Assembly: GCA_002118135.1 (NCBI GenBank)
Contig: BDIU01000143.1
Coordinates: 402 to 64,401, forward strand
Length of the DNA stretch: 64,000 nt
Direction: 5' to 3'
Origin: Trebouxia sp. TZW2008
Lineage: Eukaryota; Chlorophyta; Trebouxiophyceae; Trebouxiales; Trebouxiaceae
Part shown: positions 22,291-33,500 of the stretch, in pieces
Position numbering within the stretch: position 1 is the stretch's first letter
Layout of the letters: every line of letters starts with the position of its first letter
The notes under the pieces: model-generated
The model's database searches: none
Told to the model about the DNA's origin: nothing
The model's input: the letters and a program-made list of their open reading frames with translations, nothing else
Translations under genes and position numbers: made by a program

Positions 22291-23823
22291 GCTCTATCCA
22301 TGTGCTCCTTCCCGTGTGCATGTCAGGCCTTGATGGTTGTCAAGTTTGCCTGCCCCCACATGTTGCACACTGAGTTGCGCCTTGGCAGTAGGACACTTGC
22401 TGCTGATGCAACTCCTCTTCTTCTTCTACTTTCAGGAATTCGCAATACCAGGTGTCTTGTTCAAGGCTGTGTCTGTGCGAAGAGTGTGTGCAATTGCCTT
22501 GAGGAAGTCGCAGCTGTCCAACCTTTTGATGTGGGCAGTCAGACTGATCACCTGGCAAGGCATGTCCCTTCTCTGATTGCAGGCTGAGCTATCTCAGTTT
22601 CTCCTCTGGTATTAACATTTATATGAATGCTCACTTGCGCCGCTGACTCGGGCAAGATTGTCACGTGGTGACGATTTTTACAGCAACTGCTGTCACTCTT
22701 ACAAGCTATTACTCACACTACAAGCTGTTACTCATCTCTATCGTCCTCTGGCGGCACGTCTGTGCATATCTTCTTCTGACGGCTCTGCTATTAGAGACCT
22801 CAGACACCAAACGGCGTTATCTCAACGTCACCATACTGAGAATAAGACCGCAACGTGACAGGGTGTCAATGTCGGGTGTCAACTGCGTGGTTGGAGACAG
22901 TTGCATTGTGATTGGTGCAAGGGCTGTGAGGAGCTGCAGCACAGGTGTCAAGAGCAATACAGCTTTGTTTGTACCTGCAACCGTTGCCAGGTGGGTGCAA
23001 CCTCATTGCATCCAACGTAGCAGGCCATGAAAGAAAATGCACCCAGGACCTCACCCTCGCCAGTCAAATTCTTCAAGCTTGGGGCTATGTAGAACATGCT
23101 CAGTGCACAAACCATTCTTCTGTCACAGGGTGCACATACAAAAAGCTGACCTCATCAATAATGTGGATTTTCAGTGTTCTACAGCCTGTTTAGGCCCTGG
23201 TATACATGACCAATATGCCAACATGGGACATCTCCCGTCCCGGGTCTAGAATGCTATCTCATTGCAACATCCAAGCAGAGCCATGACAATAGCTTGCATC
23301 CTGCATGTGCTGCAGTGTATCTTTGCACATCATACAGGCTGCTGCATAGCCAAACCCCAAAGTTCATCTTGGTCAGGGCTCAGAGCCTCATTGACCTAGC
23401 AAAAGCAACAACATTTGCGCCTTGTTGACATGTTGAAAGCATTACCAGTCATGCCCTCCAACTCATATACGCTGAGTATGCGCAGGCTAAGTCATGGTAA
23501 TGTCCTTGCTAGCACATGCTGGTAAGAGGCCTCACAAGAACGCAGCTTGGCTGCCTCTCTCTTATATGCAGTCTGAGGTCAAGGGGAACAAGCACGAACT
23601 GTTTTTGCTGTGTGCCTACTTTGGAGGCAGAAACAGGGCCAATCTGGCAGGATTCTGTAGTCAGCACAAATCTTCTGCTGTTTGCTGTTGCGTGATCAAA
23701 TTAATCATGGCATTTGAGACCAAGGTGTTAATGTGTGTCAGTATGAGCATGCTCACATGAAAGATGTACTGAAAGACATACCATGCCATGTGCAGGTAGA
23801 GCAGCATTAGTCTCAAGAGACAA

Positions 23824-24267
23824 GTGATGAGGAAAGGGCTGAATGGGTCTGGCCCTGGCCCCTCTGAGCAGCAACCTCAGGAAGGCAACAAGGATCCCAA
23901 TCCTTTGGCTGAGCAGCCTTCTTCTTCAAGGCAAGTGCAAGCCACCAACAGCAGCAGGAATGAAAGAGATGAGCAGGAGCAAGATAGCAGGACTGACACT
24001 TGTCCTCTCGATGATGGTCAAGAACCTGTACATCAGCATAGTGTGCACTCTGAGGCCGCAGATGGTCAAGTAGATGAAGCGTTTGTCATGGCTTATTTAG
24101 ACAGACACATGTGTGATAAAGCACTGCAATCTGCAGATCAGGATGAGACAATTTATGGGGGTGACATGACCCTTATTGGGGTGCATGGTGACACATGTGA
24201 TTGCAACATGTGCAGTTTTGAGAGGGGCGGGACTGAGCGTATTGCTGGCCAGGAAAGAGACCTTTGA
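23824..24267 (+). CDS. Acidic, Gln/Ser-rich hypothetical exon
   Basis: A frame of 147 codons is rich in Q, E, D and S and free of repeats. It ends with a Cys-rich segment (GDTCDCNMCSFERGG) before the stop. No family is recognised. It may be one exon of a longer gene, since upstream AG sites (near 23800) and a CCCGTT-free context give no clear promoter. It could equally be a random open frame; composition unlike the minisatellite frames slightly favours coding. Confidence 0.3.
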   Translation: MMRKGLNGSGPGPSEQQPQEGNKDPNPLAEQPSSSRQVQATNSSRNERDEQEQDSRTDTCPLDDGQEPVHQHSVHSEAADGQVDEAFVMAYLDRHMCDKALQSADQDETIYGGDMTLIGVHGDTCDCNMCSFERGGTERIAGQERDL

Positions 24268-24765
24268 GGTATGATGGAACATAGGGACGAACCCTATTAC
24301 TATAGTATTACTGTAGTAGTATACCCGAGTTCAAGGGTATATAGCTTATTGCATGCAGCCGAGCGGACAGGTGACAGCCAAGCTGAAAGCGGCACACTTA
24401 CTGCAGCTGGCAAGGCTGTGAAAAGATGTTTCAGATGAAGTCTCTCTGCCGAAAATGTTTGACACAATATCAAGAACACTCTGTGAAGTGTGTTATATGG
24501 GAAGGTGCGTCCTCATGTTAATGAGCTTGTGAACGTTATTCCTCAACTGCAGGTAGGTTTGAACATTTCTTGAACGGGTCATGGGGGTAATTCTGGGATG
24601 AACCTGGCATGTCCCTTGTCTTTACAGACAGTGGATATGGGATTCAGGTGGGAATGCTTGTGGAAGGGTCAGAAATGTGTCAAGCTTCATCCAACTGTTT
24701 GTTCGTCATGTATGTTTTTCTGTGAACAATTCTTGCACACCTGCTTGCACTTAGTTGATCAAGTC

Positions 24766-24860
24766 TTGCATGCCAGCTGGGCTGCACCAAGCAGATCTTG
24801 CATGTCAGCTTAGCTGCTCCTAGCAGATCCTGCATGTCAACTCGGCTGCGCCTATCATCT
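24766..24860. repeat. 34-35-bp minisatellite (GCATGYCAGCTNGGCTGC), related to 8215-8440
   Basis: Three units (CTTGCATGCCAGCTGGGCTG and variants) occur here. The same unit occurs about three times at 8215-8300 and again at 8405-8435. It is a higher-order relative of the CAGCTNAGCTG family. Confidence 0.7.
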
Positions 24861-25164
24861 GGCTACAAGATGCCACAGACGGTTGATCTTAAGAACAATA
24901 TCAAAAGGAGCACTTCAAGTTGCATGCCTGGTCGCAGCACAAGTGTGCTGACAGAATAAGGCCAGCCGGACACATCACAGAGGAGCTGGTTGTGTGCTGA
25001 GCTGACAGAATGCGCTCAAGCATACTGTGTGCAGCCAAGCTGACCGTCTACATTTAAGGTGAGCTCATAAAGTGCAGCTAGAGCCAAAAGGCTGCAGCCG
25101 AGCTGACACTTTGCAGACATGGAACAGATTGCGTTTCAGCTGATGGTCATAGCGAAGCTAATGT

Positions 25165-25258
25165 ACTGATATTAATCAGTATATAAATACTGATATACTG
25201 ATCAGTATACAAGTACCGATCAGTATATAAGTACTGATCAGTATGGATACACTGATTA
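25165..25258. repeat. AT-rich palindromic tandem repeat (ACTGATCAGTATA)
   Basis: Six or so imperfect units of ACTGATCAGTATAYAAGT span ~90 bp. Each unit contains the palindrome ACTGATCAGT. The array abuts the stop codon of the minus-strand gene at 25256-25922 and could form cruciforms or act as its 3' end. Confidence 0.8.
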
Positions 25259-25922
25259 ACAGAATCGCCACATCAATAAGAGTGCTTTGGCTCGAGCAGC
25301 TGTCACACGGTCAGGCATGTCAGAGCAGACCCGCAGCAGCTTCTGCACTTCTGCCGCAGTGATGATGTTCCTGTCCATCTCTCTTTTGTCCTCGTCAACA
25401 GGACGGGATCTTTCAGCTTGCGTACTTTCACACTTGGCCAAGCTCACCACAGCATGCATGAACCTGTGCTCAGACTCACTGAACTTTGGACAGCCCCGGA
25501 TGGTGCAGAGCTTCTTGAATTGAGTGAAAGCTATTTCAATGTTCTCCCCTGGATTGTTATGTCGCAGTCGTTGGGCATCAAGAAATTTTGCTCCTGCTAC
25601 TGCACTCGTGTCCACAACAATCCTCACAGTATCTTCACCTATCTTCACTCAAATCTTACATTCATTCTCATAATTTCTTCACAATTTCCACACATCATCC
25701 CCACAGCCCCCTCACAGACTTCTCACATGCATCCATACACCATTCCCACACAACTGGACACATTGAAACACCGTTCAGACCTTCCAAACAGACTTCAACT
25801 AGACTCTGTTCCAGAACCATACATATACCCACTACTCGCCCCTTCTTACCGCGCAAGACTGGCTTGCTTGCTTTTGCTGCTTCAAAGAGGTGCTCTCCAG
25901 CAGCTTGATCAGTTGCTGACAT
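25256..25922 (-). CDS. Two-exon 136-aa protein; weak likeness to Crypton-type recombinase N-terminus
   Basis: Exon 1 (25922-25850) starts with ATG (MSATDQAAGEHLF) and leaves at a GTAAGAAG donor in phase 1. Exon 2 (25593-25256) enters after AGTAGCAG and is in phase, giving VLRGAKFLDAQRLRHNNPGE. The stop TAA is at 25258-25256. The intron is 256 bp. The phrase KFLDAQRLRHNNPGENIEIA followed by F-x-x-F-K-K-L-C recalls the start of the DNA-binding region in Crypton-like tyrosine recombinases, but the catalytic half is absent. The remainder is charged and helical. Whether it is a domesticated fragment or an unrelated small gene is open. Confidence 0.55.
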
Positions 25923-27300
25923 TTTGTGTTCGGTAATCTGTAGTCATGCATGCAATTATGCAAATGCCACCCTTGATGAAGCATACGTCCTTGTGTAGCC
26001 TACAAATGGTGTACGTGTCTGAACAAACGGCTTGCTGTGAACTCTGTTGTTCAACAAGCCCACTGAAATTAAAAAAGGACTGCAGTACCAGCACGCTTCT
26101 GCAACAGCATCTGTGTTGTTGCGTGCTTGTGCAGGAGATCCTGTCTATGCATTACTTTGCAGGGACACAGCAACGCTGACAATGATGAGGGCTGCAGGGC
26201 CCTGTTTGAAACTCACTGCTCAAAAACTGCCTGCCACATTGCAGGTGGAGAAGCTGGTGCAGCCTGGTCCTAGGCAGCCACACTAGCATCAGCAAACCAC
26301 AGTAGAGGTGGCACTTGCCAAGTCAGAGGATATGGCAATGGTGGCACCTCAGCACACGCTTGGAGGAGCAATTTCAAGCATCAGCATGCAAAGTTTGATG
26401 CTACCTGGTCTGATTGCCCTCTTCTGTATTCCAAACAGATCATGCTGGTCACACAAAGCCAGCTGTGAGTCAGAGCCATATACAGGCAAGCACTGTCCTG
26501 CCGTTCAACGTGGGGCACACAATTATCTGTTGACCTGAGGCACCCAATCAGCCCTGAGCAAGCGATCTCTGGCCTGATCCTGTTGGTTGCCTTTGTTCAG
26601 CAGATTGCTCTTGAGTGTGCCTCAGTGATGTCTTAGCTGCAGCATGAGCGCTGAATCAGCATACCGGCAAAGCCTTGTATGTTGCAGCGATTGGAAGATG
26701 GCACATCGCAGTGTCTGAGTCACTTTACTTGTTGCTCTGTGCAGTCTGGCACACAGATTGTTACAACAGCAATGTGGGTGGCCATGCAGTGGAATGTGTT
26801 GCAAGGCTGGATGGTTCACAGCAGCAGCTATGGAAAAATCACAATTGGCATCCCCTCTGTAGCTCAACTGAAACCCAAGGCTCTACAAACAGGTGCTCCT
26901 CCACTTGTTTGATGTGCATATGAGCACTGCATTTGATCAGTCTGTCCTTCACAAGTTCCCCTCAAGACTTCAAATTGTATGAGGCAGTTGGACTGCTCAT
27001 TCTCACCAAGATCAATCACTTCACAGATCGTGATGACACTGCTGGCTGCATCAAGCAGCGAAGTGCTTCACTGAGTAATGCCCGAATTATGCAGAACGCT
27101 AAATGCACACTGTGAGATGTCAGCTGTCTGCATTAAGCGTCAACATCGTCGTCAAAGGGTGACATAGATCCAAGCTGTTTTGTAGGACCAGCTCTGCCAT
27201 TTTCCTGAAGGCCGTAGCATAATGCGCTCAAGCGCTGAAGGGTCAACACGGCAAAATGCAAGTTTTGCACCTTGACTAAACGAATTCTAAATCACGCATT
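25923..27300. other. Region without a supported gene
   Basis: Short open frames of 60-85 codons occur on both strands but none has paired splice sites or recognisable composition. The stretch 27170-27300 is the likely upstream regulatory DNA of K1. Confidence 0.35.
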
Positions 27301-27314
27301 TCAAAATCTGTTCC

Positions 27315-27362
27315 GTTCAACAAAAGGGCCCGTTGACCCGTTGTTGTTCGGGTTGACAGTGA
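27315..27362 (+). promoter_or_regulatory. K1 promoter box shared with K2
   Basis: The stretch GTTCAACAAAAGGGCCCGTT and the following GACCCGTTGTTGTTCGGGTT-GACAGTGA align with 46536-46580 upstream of K2, while the surrounding DNA is far less similar. It lies ~150 bp before the ATG. In K1 the second half-site is degraded (GTTCGGGTTGAC). Confidence 0.6.
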
Positions 27363-27514
27363 ACAAGCAACGACACCGCTTGTTTTCACCGCCACCCTAA
27401 GCAGCATTGGGTACCTTGCGCAGCTTGCCACGAGTTCGTCGCGTTTTGTATATGCAAGTTAACCCTGCTGCTGCTAGCGTGCACCGCGCACACTCGTGAA
27501 AGCTCTTTCTTGAG

Positions 27515-30500
27515 ATGGTGCTCTCGTTTCTGCGAAAGCTTGCGCAGCTTTCGCGAGACCGTTCGCGCTGCTCGGGCCAACATGAGGTACGAATGTCTGC
27601 TGCACAAGGTTGACTTGTTTGCTCCTAGTGCACATTAATGACTCGTCCTCTCCTGAAGACATCAAAGTTTTGCTGTCTGTAGATCGACAACAGACACTCA
27701 AATGTAGCTAGGAGGCACGAGACATCAGTGCGAGATGATTCATCTGCTATCAAGTCCCTCAAGGACAAGGTCAAGGCAGTCAGCCAGGTAGGAGAAAGCA
27801 ATATCCAGCAAAGCTTTGTTGTAAAGTTTACAATTACAGGCCATGTCTCAGAAGCCTTCTTGCTTGATGTCAGTGGTATAGGCAGCATTTGTAAGCTCAG
27901 ATAAGATGGTCATCTTTTGTGCAGAGAATGGTTCCGTACCCAGCGAGACCAAGAGCGCGGACATCAACAGTCACAACAAAGCCCCTGGCTGTCATTACCC
28001 CAGTCATATCTGAAGTACAGGTGCGCTAGCTGGTGCTGTGATGCGCGTATCTGCCACCATGAGACTAGTGCAAAGAGAATTTAGCAGAGGCCACATGAAA
28101 TCTGGCCGCCCTGGCAGTCCAATCTAAAACATTGTGTCCACCAGCTGCATTAGTTTGTTCATCGTCTCCGTCATGGTTTACAAGCTTTCAGCAAAGATAC
28201 GTTTGCAGGAGCACCCAGCTGTTGAAGCTGCAGATGACATTCTGTTCTGGGACGCACCTGACGCTGAAGAGCTGTCTTTGGAGGCTGACGATGGTGTTGT
28301 TGCTGATGTGTACACAGACACTGCGGCTCAGACTGGGCAGCATCTGCCTCAACAGCATGTTGCTATCCACAGCACTTTTCCGCTAATGCTGATGGTCTTT
28401 GTGCTCAGCTGGACATCTTGCATGCTCCAGCTTACAGCATTCCCATGGGTCTGCAAGCTGGCATTGGCGGTGATCAATGTAGCAGCGATGGCAGCAGGGA
28501 TTCAGCTGTATGCACCCTTCATGTGGCTGAAGCTTCTCGCCAATGCTGGTATAGTCTTGAGCGTAGCACACAGACTGCTGACAGTAGCTGGGCTTCTTCT
28601 TGCTAGAACTGTCTGCATTGTTAGACCTGTCACCCACCAGGGGTACTGCTTGGGCGCATCCTGGGTTGTCAAGCAAGCTGTTGAGATACAGCATGGAGCT
28701 AAGGCCATTTTTGGACAGTTTCTGTCACTGCTGCACAACATAGCCAGAGGCATTCAGTGGACTGGTCAGCTCAGAAAGCGCAGCATGAGCGCAGTTGCAG
28801 CCAAAGTGTCCAGATTCACATTACCTAGCTTCAGTATAGCGCCCAGCCTAGCCAGCATCGTAGCAGACTTCTGCGCCCATTCCAGCTGTGTGGCCTTCAC
28901 ATTGTGGGTAGCTACTGCGGCACTGGTCCCAGAGTGGATCTTTGATTACATCCTGAAGCTTTTGCTGCCCTCCTTGGTGGTGGTTGGTGGCGTTACACTT
29001 TACATTGTCCTCCTGAACTGGGCAGATTTGTCAGCCATCAGTGTGCCTTCTTTGGCTCAGCAGGTGAGATCTGCGCTGGTTTGTTGCCACACTGCTTTGT
29101 ACATGACTTGCCTGCTTTTGCCAAAAGGTAGTCCATGCAAGTTCTTCTGCCAAGCGAGTTGTCACAAAGCTGCTGGCGACGCTGCAAATGATGCTCAGGC
29201 TTGAAAACATTTGCACTTGCAGACAGTTTGGCATGCATGCAATGGATTTTGTTCTGACTTGATTTCATCTCACATGCTGCTGCGCATGATCAAAACTTTG
29301 TTGCTGCAGCTGAAGCACTTACACATGCCACAACTTCAGCTTGCACTGGTGTTCATTGTGACTGACAGCTGGCGTCAATTTGCTTTTCTCCTGCACAAAT
29401 TGTTGGAAACTCCGCAATCTGTTTGACCTGTGGCGCCTGACTGCTCTGTAGGTAAAGGACATTGAGCCAGCGCAGGGTGGTGGACCACTTGTGACTGTGA
29501 AGGCTATGTGGGGTCGGTGCCTGCAGCAGGCCAACAGATTCTGGGCGCACCTAAGCCACCACTTCGGCTCCAAAGCTTCTCGCCCGCAGGTCTGACAGCT
29601 TGCCCTGCAGTCTCCTTCTTCTTATCTTCTTGTCGTTCTTCCCTTTGTGCTTCTGTTCTCCTTGTCCCTCTGTCCTCTGGAGTCCTTACCTGCTTTCTTG
29701 CTGCGCTTGTGTCTGCTTGGTCTGGGTGTTGTTGAACTCTGTTTTGACTTCTTGACAACGGCTTGTTGCAGTTGTTTGTCTGTCAGGCTGTTGTATTCCT
29801 GCTCCTCCATCCAGTGATGTTGACTGTGCTGACTCTGAATTTCTGCTTTGCTTGCTGTAGGAGGCTCACAGCAAGATCGACATCCTGCAGCAGGAAATGG
29901 CTTCTCTGAAGAAGCATATGTCAGAGTCAGGCTCCACTGCTGAGAGCCAGATGGTCAAGGTGGAGAAGGAGTTGAGGGATACGAGGCAGCAGATGTCTGC
30001 ATTGCAGCAGAGTATGACTGAGGCTAACACTGCTCACGCCCATGCGCTCCAGGTACATCACCCTGCAGCATCCTGTCATGTACTGGGTGAACGCCAGACA
30101 GAAAAGCTTGACTTTGACCCTTGCATGCTGTTTATGCTGGGCATCATTAGCTGCATCACATTCGACGATCTGCTGAACATTGTATTAAGATTCAATACAG
30201 CCGTCTGCTGCTACATCAGTGTTTGAACGTTACAGCTGTCATGGGGTGTTTTGCCGCACAAGGTCACTCAGCGCTGATGTTTGTACTTGATCACAATGTG
30301 CATTGTGCCTTTCTAGCATTGTTGACTGTATGTGTAGCACTCAGCTGATCATGGTGAGTGCAGGAGCATGTGAGGCAGTGCCAGCTGGAGCACCAGCAGC
30401 TGGCCAATGCAGCTCAGCAGGACAGGGCTGCTGGCCACAGCCAGATTGCTAAGCTGACCAGCAACTTGGAGACCGCTGAGCAGCGAGTTGCTGCCCTGCA

Positions 30501-33500
30501 GCAGAGTCTGACAGATGCCAGCACTGCCCATGCACAGGCATTGCAGGTAATCACATACTGTGTCCTCATCAGGATGTGTTGCTTGAAGAATGGTGTCTGT
30601 GACAGCTGTGAGGAAATATGTTGCCATGCTTGCTCAACGCCAAGCAAATTCACGTAGATCCTCTCACATGCCATGGCATTGAAGTCTTTGAAAGTTGTGT
30701 GCACAGGTGCATGTCCATTGGCCTTTTGCTATCAACAGTGACAGCTGTATCAACACTGATGTACTCCTGTGTCGCCTTGTGCTCTTCCTGCTGTGTTACG
30801 ATGCACATACAGAAACCTTGAGTCATGTGTGCTTAGGAGCATGCCAAGCAGGTCAGTGCAGCACAGCAGGACAGGACCACAGCCCAGAGCCAGATGTCCC
30901 GCCTGGACAGGGACCTGCAGGAGGCAGTGCAGCAAGTAGCTGCCCTGAAGCAGGCCTTGGCAGACAGCGACACTGCCTATGCCGACGCACTGCAGGTAAA
31001 TTCCATTCTTGGATATTATGAGGTGCTCCTTTGTGATGACATACACACATGTTGGGTGCATTCCTATGAGTTGTCGGCATGCTGACATCCTTGTGTATTT
31101 CCTTGACATGACTCAGCTGTATTGTGCATGCTTGCTAGGACAGCCTGATGAATGATGCAGTCTTGTCGCCAATGTCTGAAGGTTAGTGTCAGATCAACAG
31201 CTCAATTCCAACATTGCCTGTAGCATGTCAAGTGATGTCCATCATGTTGATGTACAGGAGCATGGCAGGCAGCAAGAGCTGAAGCAAGAGCACCTGGTCA
31301 TCACAACAGAGCAGGCCAGGGCTGATGCTCAGAGCCAGATGAACCAGCAGCTGCAGGAGGCTCAGCAGCAATTAGCCACCTTGCAGCAGTCCTTGGCAGA
31401 CAGCAACACTGCCCACGCCCAGTCCTTGCAGGTAGCACTGACTGCAGCATATACTTTTGTGCTCAGTAGATGCCTGAGAAAGGTTTGATGATAGTCCAAG
31501 CTTTGTCATTGCAGTTGGCCTGAAGAGGCGCTGGGCATCAGTGCAGGTTGAGTTGTATGATGACACGCAACAGTGCTGCTGTGTTAGATGGAAGTTTGCT
31601 GTTGTGAACAGACTTGCCAAGTACATGTCTCAGCTGGATCATGCACACTCTGCATGATAGAGCCTGATGTGGAGCGCATACTTTGTCACCCAAGTCTGCT
31701 GAATGTCAGCACATGGGACACAACATGCCAGCAGTGCCTCCTGCAAGTTGTTCTCATGTTGACTATGCTATGCAGGAGCATGCAAGGCAAGTGCAGCAGG
31801 AGCACCAGAAGCTGGCGACTGCATCAGAGCATGACAGGGCAGCTGCTCAGACTCAGATCATGAGGTTGACAAGTGACTTGGACGCCGCCAATCAGTGGGT
31901 CGCCACCCTGGAGCAGAGAGTGGCAGACAGTGAAAATGGCCATGCTCACGCATCACAGGTAACATACATCTCAGTTTGCTGTCGGCTTGTGCATTATGGC
32001 TATTTGCATGAACATGTTAGTAAACCAACACTGTTTATTAAATTGTGAACAAACAACATATCCTGTAGTGACTGTGGGCTGTCAAAGAGGCCCTGCTGTC
32101 AAAGGTCAAACAAACTGCAGGGTTGTGGTTGTGTGAAGACCAGGTTGAATTTGCAAAGCAGGATTCCCGTCCGAGGTCAAGGCCAAATCAATAATCAAGG
32201 CATGGGCTGCCACTTGAACGCTGCGCAATCAGGCGTCTAGTAGCTGACTTGTGTTATTTATTTGTTCAGGACAAGGCAAAGGCTGCAGCAGCTGCAGCAC
32301 AGGAGACTGAGAAGGCTGCCAAGAAGATGACCCCACAAAAGACCTTTACTGGCTTGTGCTTGCTGAGCAGGGTGTATAATTGCTTCATGTTATGGCAAAC
32401 TTTCAAACTGATTTAAGACAGTTGTGTGTTCCAGTGCCGCCTAGCTGGGCCTGCTGAGCCTGTCCAGCATGCATGTTTCACGAAATGGAAATGCGCAGGT
32501 ATGCGAGAACAAAGTGGTGGAGAAGGAGGAGGAGGGCATGGCAAAGGAGGAGATGGGCATTGACACAGAGATGCAACGCAACGACACAGAGGTGATGGGC
32601 TATGCTGAGGAGATGATGGGCAATAATGAGGCGGAGAGCACAATAGATGGCAAGGCACAGGAGGGGCAGTTGTTGCTGCCAGTATCATCATCCAGGGACC
32701 AGGCTGCCAAGGTTCGTTCCATCATAATGCAATCTGCAATGCACACAGCCTCTGAATATTGCTGTGCTGCAGGCTACCAAGTCCGTATTCAAAATCTGTC
32801 ATATTGCAATTTGCCGTTGATACAGTCTGTGAATGATGACAGGTTATGCTTTGCTCAAATCTTCATCATGAAGTTAGATGCCACTCAGCTTGCCATATGG
32901 CATTGGACTTCAGCGCACGTTTCCTGCGAAAAAGTACCTCTCATGAACATGGTGCGCAGTCACATGATCAGTTTGTGGCAAAACAGAGATGACTTGTATC
33001 ATGGCTTCCAGGTGCCTGCTGCAACAAGATGCTCAATGCACTGTATACTCACATGACAATCTGCCTGGACGTGCTTCACTGCCAGCTGCCTGCCATAATT
33101 TTACACATGCACAATGCAGGTGGCAGGATGACCAATGTTCTGTGATAATCTATACACAGAGCAAAGTGCACTTGTCCTGACAATAGTGCACTTATCAAAG
33201 GACTGAAACCGTTTGACCTGCAAATGCAGACCCAGCTGAAGTCTGGAGGCGCTGACTCCTGGTCAGCGCTGAGCAGACCTGAGACCAGACCTAGGGCTGA
33301 CAACTTGCTGCTGGAGCATGATGAGCGCATTGGGGCATTCCCACAGGGCAGAGGGCTCCTTCAGATCAGGGATGTCACCATATACCCTGGCTGGGAAGGC
33401 AGCCTGTTGGCTGGTCAGCATGAAGAGGTGAGATGATCGCTCCTGACCCTTTACCTGAGACTATTACACACAAATTTATGCAACGTGACACTTTGTATGC

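Noticed and set aside
21716..22321. A 201-codon minus-strand frame
   Set aside because: It is the antisense shadow of the chromovirus integrase remnant, which has recognisable domains on the plus strand.
28502..28753. Minus-strand frames opposite the K1 membrane exon
   Set aside because: Composition is explained by the complementary strand of the real exon, whose homology with K2 is on the plus strand.
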